5,786 bases of DNA, taken from NCBI GenBank assembly GCA_003134755.1, contig PLCK01000253.1, positions 1 through 5,786 of the forward strand, read 5' to 3'. A program made the translations under genes and the position numbers. The stretch is from Actinomycetota bacterium. GTDB lineage: Bacteria > Actinomycetota > Actinomycetes > Acidothermales > Acidothermaceae. Within the stretch, counting starts at the first letter, position 1, and each line of letters begins with the position of its first letter. Below are positions 1 through 5,786 of this stretch, piece after piece. The notes beneath the pieces are model-generated. The model ran no database searches. It was not told the DNA's origin and was given only the letters and a program-made list of their open reading frames with translations.

Positions 1-1334
1 GAGGCGACCGCGTCGACCCGCAGGCCGTCGATGTGCATCTGCTCGGCCCAGTAGACCGCGTTCGCCACCAGGAAGTTGCGGACCTCGCGGCGTCCGAAGT
101 TGAAAACCAGGGTTCCCCAGTCGGGATGCTCGCCGAGCAGCGGGTCGGAGTGCTCGTACAGATGGGTGCCGTCGAACTGCGCGAGCGCCCAGGCGTCTTT
201 CGGGAAGTGTGCAGGCACCCAGTCGACGAGCACGCCGATGCCGGCCTGATGCATGCTGTCGATGAAGTAGCGGAAGTCGTCGGGCGTACCGAACCGCGAC
301 GTCGGTGCGAAGTACGACGACACCTGGTAGCCCCACGAGCCGCCGAACGGATGCTCGGCCACCGGTAGTAGTTCGACGTGGGTGAAACCGAGGTCCTTCA
401 CGTACGCGACGAGTTCGCTGGCGAGTTGCCGGTACCCGAGGCCCTGCTTCCACGAGCCGAGATGCACCTCGTAGACGCTCATGGGTGAGCGGAGCGCGTC
501 GTGGGTCGTGCGCTTCGCGAGCCACTCGGCGTCCCCCCATTCGTAGGTGGACGTGAAGACGACGGAGGCCTGCGCTGGCGGATGCTCGGTGGCGAACGCC
601 ATCGGGTCGGCCTTCTCGCGCCACTGCCCGTCTGCTCCGAGCACGTTGAGCTTGTAACGGTCGCCCGACTTCACGTCGGGGATGAAGAGTTCCCATACCC
701 CACTCGACCCGAGCGATCGCATCGGATGCGGCTGTGAGTCCCAGTGGTTGAAGTCCCCGGCCACCCGCACGGCACGCGCGTTGGGCGCCCACACGGCAAA
801 CGACGTGCCGGTCACTACGCCGCTCGCGGTGTCGTAGCGCCGCTCGTGCGCACCGAGCGCCTCCCAGAGCTGCTCGTGCCGGCCCTCCCCGATCAAGTGC
901 AGGTCGACTTCGCCGAGGGTCGGGAGGAAGCGGTACGGCTCGTCGACGACATGCGGAAACCCGTCGTCGTACACGACCTCGACGCGGTAGTCGGGCACGG
1001 TCGGGCTGGCCCAGACGCCGACCCAGACCCCGCCACGTTCGTGCTCGAGCGGGATCCGGAGGAGATCGACGAGCACCGTGACCTTGCGGGCGTTGGGCCG
1101 GAGCGTGCGAAACGTTATAGCGTTGTTCGTGAGGTGGGCCCCGAGGATTGCGTGTGGGTTGTGATGGGCGCCTGACACGAGGCGGTCGATCTCGACGGGC
1201 GCGACAGCGGCCGGTAGGACCGCGGGGGGCGCGACAGCTGCCGGTGCGACAGCGGCGGGTGCGACAGCGGCGGGTGCTGGCGCGGGGGGCTGCGGAGCCG
1301 AAGGTGTCGGCTGCTCTGCCGTCGGCTTGCTCAT
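1..1334 (-). CDS. glgB: 1,4-alpha-glucan branching enzyme GlgB, 3'-truncated by window edge
   Basis: GlgB cuts an alpha-1,4-glucan chain and re-attaches the piece by an alpha-1,6 bond; here it would branch the glucan extended by GlgE. The frame is open from ATG 1334 to the window edge (444 codons plus 2 nt); the family is usually about 730 residues, so roughly 290 C-terminal residues lie outside. Order: a Pro/Ala-rich tract (residues 1-47), an N-terminal domain opening with HHNPHAILG (57-65), a CBM48-like domain (about 177-260, with FAVWAPNA and AGDFNHWD), then the GH13 catalytic domain from about 285 (SVYEVHLGSWK, LLPVAEHPFGGSWGYQ). GH13 region I is DWVPAHFP (371-378). Region II is DGLRVDAVA, with the nucleophile Asp441 encoded at 14-12, almost at the edge. 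The acid/base Glu and third Asp are not visible. ATG 1334 is preferred because AGGAGG lies 8 nt upstream; GTG 1451, overlapping the pep2 stop, is the alternative. Leucine is coded mostly by CTC, unlike treS. Function is confident; the start is less so. Confidence 0.95.
   Translation of the reverse strand, partial: MSKPTAEQPTPSAPQPPAPAPAAVAPAAVAPAAVAPPAVLPAAVAPVEIDRLVSGAHHNPHAILGAHLTNNAITFRTLRPNARKVTVLVDLLRIPLEHERGGVWVGVWASPTVPDYRVEVVYDDGFPHVVDEPYRFLPTLGEVDLHLIGEGRHEQLWEALGAHERRYDTASGVVTGTSFAVWAPNARAVRVAGDFNHWDSQPHPMRSLGSSGVWELFIPDVKSGDRYKLNVLGADGQWREKADPMAFATEHPPAQASVVFTSTYEWGDAEWLAKRTTHDALRSPMSVYEVHLGSWKQGLGYRQLASELVAYVKDLGFTHVELLPVAEHPFGGSWGYQVSSYFAPTSRFGTPDDFRYFIDSMHQAGIGVLVDWVPAHFPKDAWALAQFDGTHLYEHSDPLLGEHPDWGTLVFNFGRREVRNFLVANAVYWAEQMHIDGLRVDAVA
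1201..1275 (-). repeat. 15-bp tandem repeat inside glgB, coding a Pro/Ala/Val tract
   Basis: Five contiguous 15-bp units lie at 1201-1215, 1216-1230, 1231-1245, 1246-1260 and 1261-1275. On the plus strand the unit is gcgacagcggcgggt. The units at 1246-1260 and 1261-1275 are identical, those at 1201-1215 and 1231-1245 differ from them at one or two positions, and 1216-1230 has diverged. A degenerate sixth unit may follow at 1276-1290. Since 15 is a multiple of 3, copy-number change would preserve the glgB frame. On the coding strand each unit gives a five-residue Pro-Ala-Ala-Val-Ala-type repeat in a probably disordered linker before the first folded domain. Confidence 0.85.
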
Positions 1335-1451
1335 AGGCCGGACCTCCTCGGTGGTGTCCTGCGTGGGCGGTACGGGCGACACGGGCGGAACCGGCTGCGC
1401 AGCTGCCGGACCTGACCCGCCCGCTCCGGGATCCTTGCCGCCGGTGGTCAC
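1335..1451 (-). other. pep2-glgB junction: 113-nt gap or coded N-terminal extension of GlgB
   Basis: The gap from the pep2 stop (1450-1448) to the glgB ATG (1334) is 113 nt. The glgB frame stays open through it back to a GTG at 1451-1449, which forms a GTGA 4-nt overlap with the pep2 TGA. The next in-frame codon upstream that matters is a TGA stop at 1469-1467. If read, the segment adds 39 residues rich in Pro, Gly, Ala and Thr, similar in character to the Pro/Ala tract that follows ATG 1334. I see no convincing terminator hairpin or promoter. It is either a short untranslated spacer holding the glgB ribosome binding site or a disordered N-terminal extension. Confidence 0.5.
1341..1349 (-). 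promoter_or_regulatory. Shine-Dalgarno sequence of glgB
   Basis: The minus strand reads GAGGAGGTC here. The AGGAGG core (1348-1343) ends 8 nt before ATG 1334, a near-ideal ribosome binding site. It supports the ATG over GTG 1451, which has no purine-rich SD-like sequence in the 20 nt before it. Confidence 0.75.
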
Positions 1452-2881
1452 GCGGCCACGAGCCGTTCAATCGAGCCCAACGGGATGCGTACCCAATCCG
1501 GACGGTTCCGAGCCTCATAGGCGACCTCGTAAACCGCCTTGTCGAGTTCGAACGCCCGGAGCAGCACGTCGTCCTCGCGCGGATCGCGGCCGGCGACCTT
1601 TGCGTAGCCGACGCAGAAGGCGTCGCGGTTGCGCTCCGACCATTCGGCGGCGCGGTACTCGAGCTGGCTGGCGCCCGCCTGGTCGGCGAGCAGGTAGCGC
1701 GCCGCGTAGTCGAACGATCGCAACATGCCGGCCACGTCGCGAAGCGGGCTCGAGAGCGCAGCACGAGCGGCGATCGGGGCGCCGGGCTCGCCCTCGAAGT
1801 CGAGCAGCACCCAGCCCGCGTCGGTCCGCATCACCTGACCGAGGTGAAAGTCGCCATGCACGCGCTGCAGCCCGACCGGGTCGCGGGTGTGCGCAAGTGC
1901 CGCGAAGATCGCCGAGATCGTGGGCGCGTGATTGGCAAGTTCGGGGACGGCGGAACTTGCCGCCTCGAGTCGCCGCAGCATCGAGCCGGCGAGGGATTCG
2001 AGTGTCTCGGCGTCCGCCATCGAGGTTGGCAGTGCGCGGGCCATCGCCGAGTGCACATCGGCCGTCGCCATGCCCAGGCGCTCGGACTCGGCTGCGAAGT
2101 CGCCGCCAACCTCCTCTGCGTGCAGGTCGCCTTCGGCGAACAGATCGCGCACGCTGGTCAACGCCAGCGCCCAGCCGTCGGAGCCGGTACGCAGGAACTC
2201 CTGGAGCAGGCCGAGCGTGCTCGGCGTCCCGTCGATCTCGGTCTCGATCCAGCCCTGCAGCGTGGCGATGTGCGCGTTGCCCATCTCGGTGAGCGCTCGG
2301 GTGACCTCGAGGTCGGGGTTGAGGCCGGGCACGACGATCCGGAATAGCTTCATGATGGTCTGCTCACCGAACACGACGGAGGTGTTCGACTGCTCACCGC
2401 TCAGTGCAAGGCTGACGGCGGCCGGATCGATCTTGGCGCCGGGCTCGCGACGGAAGACGATGGGGCCGTGGGTCTCCTCGTCGGCGACCCAGCCGAGGAC
2501 CGCATGCATCAGGTCGTGGTCCTGGCTCGCTTCATAGACGGCACCCGACCCTTCGAGATGGCCAACTGTCGCGTGTTCGAGGTGGGCCGGCAGCTCGCCG
2601 CGGATGCCGAGGATGAGCTGGTAGGTCGTCGTGTGCGCGGCGGCGGCGTCGGCCAGCGTTTCGTCGGCGGCGTCGAGCGTCGGCAGCACCGGAGTCCTGG
2701 GAGCCTGCTCGACGTCGACGAACAGATGCAGCAACGCGGGATCGCCCTCGAGAAGCAGATGTTCCTGCGTGATGCGAACGGCGTCCGCGCCGCGATCCTT
2801 GCCGGCGAACCAGCGCTGCCGGGGGAGCCATTCGCGCAGGAGTTCTTCCAGTTGCGCGTGGTCGATCGTCGCGGGGCTCAT
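1448..2881 (-). CDS. pep2: Maltokinase (Pep2/Mak)
   Basis: This kinase phosphorylates maltose with ATP at the anomeric position to give alpha-maltose 1-phosphate, the GlgE donor. The protein has 477 residues, close to mycobacterial maltokinase (about 455). The N-terminal cap carries the family motif WLPRQRWFAGK (18-28). MKLFR (177-181) probably supplies the ATP-binding lysine, K178 (inferred from its position in an aminoglycoside-phosphotransferase-like fold). The catalytic loop is HGDFHLGQ (342-349, Asp344), and the metal-binding motif is LLDFEGEP (359-366, Asp361). No signal peptide or membrane segment is evident. ATG 2881 shares its A with the treS stop (TGATG), and GGAGG lies 7 nt upstream, so this start is well supported and translation is probably coupled to treS. 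TreS and maltokinase are fused in many bacteria; here they are separate. Codon use is mixed: CTG and CTC are equal (9 each) in about the first 135 codons, and GAA is common, unlike treS. Confidence 0.95.
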   Translation of the reverse strand: MSPATIDHAQLEELLREWLPRQRWFAGKDRGADAVRITQEHLLLEGDPALLHLFVDVEQAPRTPVLPTLDAADETLADAAAAHTTTYQLILGIRGELPAHLEHATVGHLEGSGAVYEASQDHDLMHAVLGWVADEETHGPIVFRREPGAKIDPAAVSLALSGEQSNTSVVFGEQTIMKLFRIVVPGLNPDLEVTRALTEMGNAHIATLQGWIETEIDGTPSTLGLLQEFLRTGSDGWALALTSVRDLFAEGDLHAEEVGGDFAAESERLGMATADVHSAMARALPTSMADAETLESLAGSMLRRLEAASSAVPELANHAPTISAIFAALAHTRDPVGLQRVHGDFHLGQVMRTDAGWVLLDFEGEPGAPIAARAALSSPLRDVAGMLRSFDYAARYLLADQAGASQLEYRAAEWSERNRDAFCVGYAKVAGRDPREDDVLLRAFELDKAVYEVAYEARNRPDWVRIPLGSIERLVAA

Positions 2882-4632
2882 CAGCTTTCCTCCGTGCGGT
2901 TCCCCGGCCGGGACGAGCTGGCCGGGAGGGTGAACCAGTAGAAGCCGTGCCCGGGCAGGGTCAACAGGTAGGGCAGCTCCCCGACCCGGGGGAAGTGCAT
3001 GCCACCGAGCATCTCGACAGGGACGACCTCCTCGTAGCGGCGCAGATCGAGTTCGACCGGTTGTGGGAAGCGGGACAGGTTGTTGACGCAGAGCACGCGG
3101 TCATCACCGAACTCACGGACGAATGCCAGGACACTCGGGTTCGACGCACCGAGCTCTGTGAAGGAGCCGGCTCCGAACGTCGGATGCCGCTTGCGGGTCT
3201 CGATCATCCGCCTGGTCCAGTGCAGGAGCGAGTTCGAGTTCTTCAGCGACGCCTCGACGTTGGTGACCTGGTACCCGTAGACAGCGTCGGCGACCGGTGG
3301 GAAGACCATGCGGCCAGGGTCGCAGGCTGAGAACCCGGCGTTGCGGTCCGGTGTCCACTGCATCGGCGTGCGCACCCCGTCGCGGTCGCCGAGCCAGATG
3401 TTGTCGCCCATCCCGATCTCGTCGCCGTAGTAGAGCACCGGCGAGCCGGGCAGCGAGAACAGCAGGGCGGTGAACAGCTCGATCTGGCGGCGGTCGTTCT
3501 CCAGCAACGGCGCCAGCCGGCGCCGGATGCCGATGTTGGCCCGCATCCGCGGGTCCTTGGCGTACTCCGACCACATGTAGTCGCGCTCTTCGTCGGTGAC
3601 CATCTCCAGGGTCAGCTCGTCGTGGTTGCGCAGGAAGATGCCCCACTGGCACCGGTCCGGGATCGGCGGCGTCGCCGCGATCACATCCGAGATCGGGTAC
3701 CGCGACTCGCGGCGGACGGCCATGAACAGCCGGGGCATCACCGGGAAGTGGAACGCCATGTGGCACTCGTCGCCGCCGGACTCCGGGTCGCCCAGGTACT
3801 CGACCACGTCGCTGGGCCACTGGTTCGCCTCCGCGAGCAGGACCCGGTCCGGGTACAGCCGGTCGATCTCGGCCCTGACCCGCTTGAGGAACGCGTGGGT
3901 GGCCGGCAGGTTCTCGCAGTTGGTTCCCTCGGCCTCGAACAGGTAGGGGACGGCGTCCAGCCGGAAGCCGTCGATGCCCAGGTCGAGCCAGAACCGCAAG
4001 GCCTCCATGATCGCGTCCTGGACCCGCGGGTTGTCGTAGTTCAGGTCGGGCTGGTGGGAGAAGAAGCGGTGCCAGAAGTACTGGCGACGGACTGGGTCGA
4101 AGGTCCAGTTGGAGTGCTCGGTGTCCACGAAGATGATCCGCGCGTCGGCGTAGCGCTGGTCGTCGTCGGACCAGACGTAGAAGTCGCCGTACGGGCCGTC
4201 GGGCTCGGACCGGCTGGACTGGAACCACGGGTGCTGGTCGGAGGTGTGGTTCATGACGAAGTCGATGATCACCCGGATGCCGCGCTCGTGCGCCGCATCG
4301 ACCAGCTCGACGAAGTCACCCAGGGTGCCCGCGTCGGGGTGCACGTCGGTGTAGTCCGCGACGTCGTACCCGCCGTCGCGCAGCGGTGACTTGAAGAACG
4401 GCGGCAGCCACAGACAGTCGATCCCCAGCCACTGCAGATAGTCCATCTTGCGGGTCAGGCCGGCCAGGTCGCCGACGCCGTCGTCGTTGGAGTCCGAGAA
4501 CGATCGCACCAGGGCCTCGTAGAAGACGGCGCGCTTGAACCAGTCCGGGTCGGACGGTGTCCGCTCGTCGAAGGGGTCCGGAACCGGGGTGCCCGGGGTG
4601 AGGCTGGCCGACTCGGCCATCGGGTCGGTCAC
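2881..4632 (-). CDS. treS: Trehalose synthase (maltose alpha-D-glucosyltransferase) TreS
   Basis: TreS interconverts trehalose and maltose by intramolecular rearrangement; here it would feed maltose to the maltokinase encoded next. The protein has 583 residues from GTG 4632 (579 from ATG 4620), normal for a stand-alone TreS (about 590-600). It follows mycobacterial TreS closely through the GH13 barrel. A calcium-site-like run of Asp/Asn residues lies at 47-55 (DSNDDGVGD). GH13 region I is DFVMNHTS. Region II is GFRLDAVPYLF with nucleophile Asp226, region III is LLAEANQWP with acid/base Glu268, and region IV is FLRNHDELTLE with Asp338. The spacings (42 and 112 residues) match the catalytic triad of Mycobacterium smegmatis TreS. 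A small C-terminal beta domain follows, containing LCVNNLSRFPQP. The GTG start overlaps the glgE stop as GTGA, with AGGAGG just 3 nt upstream; ATG 4620 would place it 15 nt away, so GTG is favoured but not certain. Codon use drifts towards that of pep2 in the last 150 or so codons. Confidence 0.97.
   Translation of the reverse strand: MTDPMAESASLTPGTPVPDPFDERTPSDPDWFKRAVFYEALVRSFSDSNDDGVGDLAGLTRKMDYLQWLGIDCLWLPPFFKSPLRDGGYDVADYTDVHPDAGTLGDFVELVDAAHERGIRVIIDFVMNHTSDQHPWFQSSRSEPDGPYGDFYVWSDDDQRYADARIIFVDTEHSNWTFDPVRRQYFWHRFFSHQPDLNYDNPRVQDAIMEALRFWLDLGIDGFRLDAVPYLFEAEGTNCENLPATHAFLKRVRAEIDRLYPDRVLLAEANQWPSDVVEYLGDPESGGDECHMAFHFPVMPRLFMAVRRESRYPISDVIAATPPIPDRCQWGIFLRNHDELTLEMVTDEERDYMWSEYAKDPRMRANIGIRRRLAPLLENDRRQIELFTALLFSLPGSPVLYYGDEIGMGDNIWLGDRDGVRTPMQWTPDRNAGFSACDPGRMVFPPVADAVYGYQVTNVEASLKNSNSLLHWTRRMIETRKRHPTFGAGSFTELGASNPSVLAFVREFGDDRVLCVNNLSRFPQPVELDLRRYEEVVPVEMLGGMHFPRVGELPYLLTLPGHGFYWFTLPASSSRPGNRTEES
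2889..2893 (-). promoter_or_regulatory. Shine-Dalgarno sequence of pep2
   Basis: The minus strand reads GGAGG, ending 7 nt before the pep2 ATG at 2881. It lies inside the last codons of treS, so ribosomes finishing treS stop within reach of this start, consistent with translational coupling. Confidence 0.75.
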
Positions 4633-5786
4633 GGCCCTCCTCGCCGCACCATGAGGATGTGCGCCGGCTCGACGAACGGGTCCAGCCGGACGTAGTTGCG
4701 GGCTCCCCACAGCCAGCTCGCGCCGGTGAGCAGGTCCTGCACCGAGAACGTCTCGTCCCAGTCCATGCCGAGGGTGGGCATGTCCAGCTCGACGACGGTC
4801 TCGCGGGCGCCGTGCGGGTCCAGCTCGACCACCACCACCAGGGTGTCGTCGACGGGCTCCCCGCCCGGGCCGCGGGTGACCCGCTTGCTGAAGGCGATCA
4901 CGTCTTCGCTCTCGGTGCGGTGCACGGACAGGTTCCGCAGCTGGTGCAGGGCGGGATGCTCCCGGCGGATCTGGTTCAGCCGGGTCAGGTAGGGCGCCAG
5001 GGTGCGCCCCTCGGCCGCCGCGGCGTCCCAGTCCCGCGGCCTGAGCTGGTACTTCTCGGAGTCCATGTACTCCTCGGACCCGGGCCGGACAGCCACGTGC
5101 TCGAACAGCTCGTACCCGGCGTACACGCCCCAGGACGGCGCGAGCATCGACGCCAGGACGGCTCTGATCTTGAACGCCGGTGGCCCGCCGTACTGCAGCG
5201 ACGCGTGCAGGATGTCGGGGGTGTTCACGAACAGGTTCGGCCGCATGTAGGCAGCGCTGTCGCCGGCCAGCTCGGACGCGTAGTCCTCCAGCTCGCGTTT
5301 GCCGGTGCGCCAGGTGAAGTAGGTATACGACTGCTGGAAGCCGACCTTGCCGAGCTGGCGCATCATCGCCGGGCGGGTGAACGCCTCGGCCAGGAACACC
5401 ACGTCGGGCTCGGACCGGCGGATCTCGGCGAACAGCGCCTCCCACATCTGCAGCGGCTTGGTGTGCGGGTTGTCCACCCGGAAGATGCGCACGCCGTGCG
5501 AGATCCAATGCCGGAGCACCCTGAGGACTTCCTCGAACAGCCCGTCGGGGTCCTGGTCGAAGTACAGCGGGTAGATGTCCTGGTACTTCTTCGGCGGGTT
5601 CTCCGCGTAGGCGATGCTGCCGTCGACGCGGTGCCGGAACCACTGCGGGTGCTCGGCGACCCACGGGTGGTCCGGGGAGCACTGCAGGGCCAGGTCCAGC
5701 GCGACCTCCAGCCCGAGGCCGCCCGCGGTGGCGACGAACGCGTCGAAGTCCTCGATGGTCCCCAGGTCGGGGTGGACCGCGTCGTG
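4629..5786 (-). CDS. glgE: Alpha-1,4-glucan:maltose-1-phosphate maltosyltransferase GlgE, 5'-truncated by window edge
   Basis: GlgE (GH13_3) moves maltosyl units from alpha-maltose 1-phosphate to the non-reducing ends of alpha-1,4-glucans, releasing phosphate; it uses the product of the maltokinase in this operon. Only the C-terminal 385 residues are present, with the frame open to position 5786. The full family length of about 660-700 implies about 290 N-terminal residues outside the window. The fragment starts inside the catalytic barrel (VALDLALQCSPDHPW, then AYAENPPKKYQDIYP). In fragment numbering, nucleophile Asp105 lies in FRVDNPHTKP (codon 5474-5472), acid/base Glu134 in FLAEAFTRP and Asp191 in NLFVNTPD. 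The spacings of 29 and 86 residues equal those of Streptomyces coelicolor GlgE Asp394, Glu423 and Asp480. A C-terminal beta domain follows, ending ILMVRRGGP. The stop at 4631-4629 overlaps the treS GTG. Leucine codons are mainly CTG, as in most of treS. Identity is secure; the start and N-terminal domains cannot be assessed. Confidence 0.97.
   Translation of the reverse strand, partial: HDAVHPDLGTIEDFDAFVATAGGLGLEVALDLALQCSPDHPWVAEHPQWFRHRVDGSIAYAENPPKKYQDIYPLYFDQDPDGLFEEVLRVLRHWISHGVRIFRVDNPHTKPLQMWEALFAEIRRSEPDVVFLAEAFTRPAMMRQLGKVGFQQSYTYFTWRTGKRELEDYASELAGDSAAYMRPNLFVNTPDILHASLQYGGPPAFKIRAVLASMLAPSWGVYAGYELFEHVAVRPGSEEYMDSEKYQLRPRDWDAAAAEGRTLAPYLTRLNQIRREHPALHQLRNLSVHRTESEDVIAFSKRVTRGPGGEPVDDTLVVVVELDPHGARETVVELDMPTLGMDWDETFSVQDLLTGASWLWGARNYVRLDPFVEPAHILMVRRGGP
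4636..4641 (-). promoter_or_regulatory. Shine-Dalgarno sequence of treS
   Basis: The minus strand reads AGGAGG inside GAGGAGGG, within the last codons of glgE. It lies 3 nt from GTG 4632, which is tight, and 15 nt from ATG 4620, which is long. Counting from the upstream GAGGA (4642-4638), the spacing to the GTG is 5 nt. This favours GTG 4632 as the treS start. Confidence 0.6.

Noticed and set aside
1108..1129. Imperfect inverted repeat (AACG...CGTT around TTATAG) in a locally AT-richer patch
   Set aside because: It lies within the conserved N-terminal domain of GlgB, has a short interrupted stem, and no T-run or promoter elements; it is probably chance.
744..1175. 143-codon plus-strand open frame opposite the glgB N-terminal region
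   Set aside because: The minus strand encodes recognisable GlgB across the whole interval; the plus-strand translation shows no motif.
1327..2292. 321-codon plus-strand open frame opposite pep2
   Set aside because: Its translation is extremely Arg/Ser/Pro-rich, typical of antisense frames in GC-rich genes, and pep2 on the other strand has clear kinase motifs.
3113..4228. 371-codon open frame on the minus strand inside treS
   Set aside because: It is a +1/-1 shadow of TreS in high-GC DNA, with Arg/Pro-rich composition and no recognisable domain.
3622..4389. 255-codon plus-strand open frame opposite treS
   Set aside because: It is antisense to the conserved GH13 barrel of TreS, is Val/Gly/Asp-rich from complementary codons, and has no ribosome binding site or domain evidence that I can see.
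4633..5682. Open frame continuing upstream of treS in the treS frame, which would give a 933-residue protein
   Set aside because: This stretch is the GlgE coding region read in the wrong frame; its translation is Arg/Pro/Ala-rich with no family motifs, while the adjacent frame gives GlgE with all catalytic residues. TreS homology starts just after 4632.

Overview
The window is high-GC actinobacterial DNA carrying one run of four genes, all read leftwards on the minus strand: glgE - treS - pep2 (maltokinase) - glgB. Together they are the core enzymes of the GlgE (maltose-1-phosphate) route from trehalose to branched alpha-glucan. The gene set, the strong GC preference at third codon positions, and the close resemblance of TreS and GlgE to the mycobacterial and Streptomyces enzymes point to Actinomycetota. 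The genus cannot be fixed from the sequence alone.

Layout from right to left, in the direction of transcription: 5786-4629 is the C-terminal 385 residues of GlgE, whose 5' part lies outside the window. 4632-2881 is complete TreS. 2881-1448 is complete maltokinase. 1334-1 (or 1451-1 with an upstream GTG start) is the N-terminal about 60 % of GlgB, which runs off the left edge just past its catalytic aspartate. The genes are nearly seamless. glgE and treS share GTGA (4-nt overlap), treS and pep2 share the A of TGATG (1-nt overlap), and pep2 and glgB are separated by 113 nt, or overlap by GTGA if the upstream start is used. Good Shine-Dalgarno sequences precede pep2 and the ATG of glgB, and a tightly spaced one precedes treS. 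No promoter, terminator, RNA gene, mobile element or CRISPR array was seen. There is no gene-free stretch longer than the 113-nt gap.

How the genes work together (established for these families): TreS interconverts trehalose and maltose. Maltokinase uses ATP to make alpha-maltose 1-phosphate. GlgE transfers the maltosyl unit onto the non-reducing end of an alpha-1,4-glucan. GlgB adds alpha-1,6 branches. All are cytosolic.

The pathway is known and I see no undescribed system here. The points worth a second look are a clear codon-usage change along the operon (glgE and most of treS against pep2 and glgB, starting near the 3' end of treS), a 15-bp tandem repeat coding a Pro-Ala-Ala-Val-Ala-type tract at the N-terminus of GlgB, and the uncertain glgB start.
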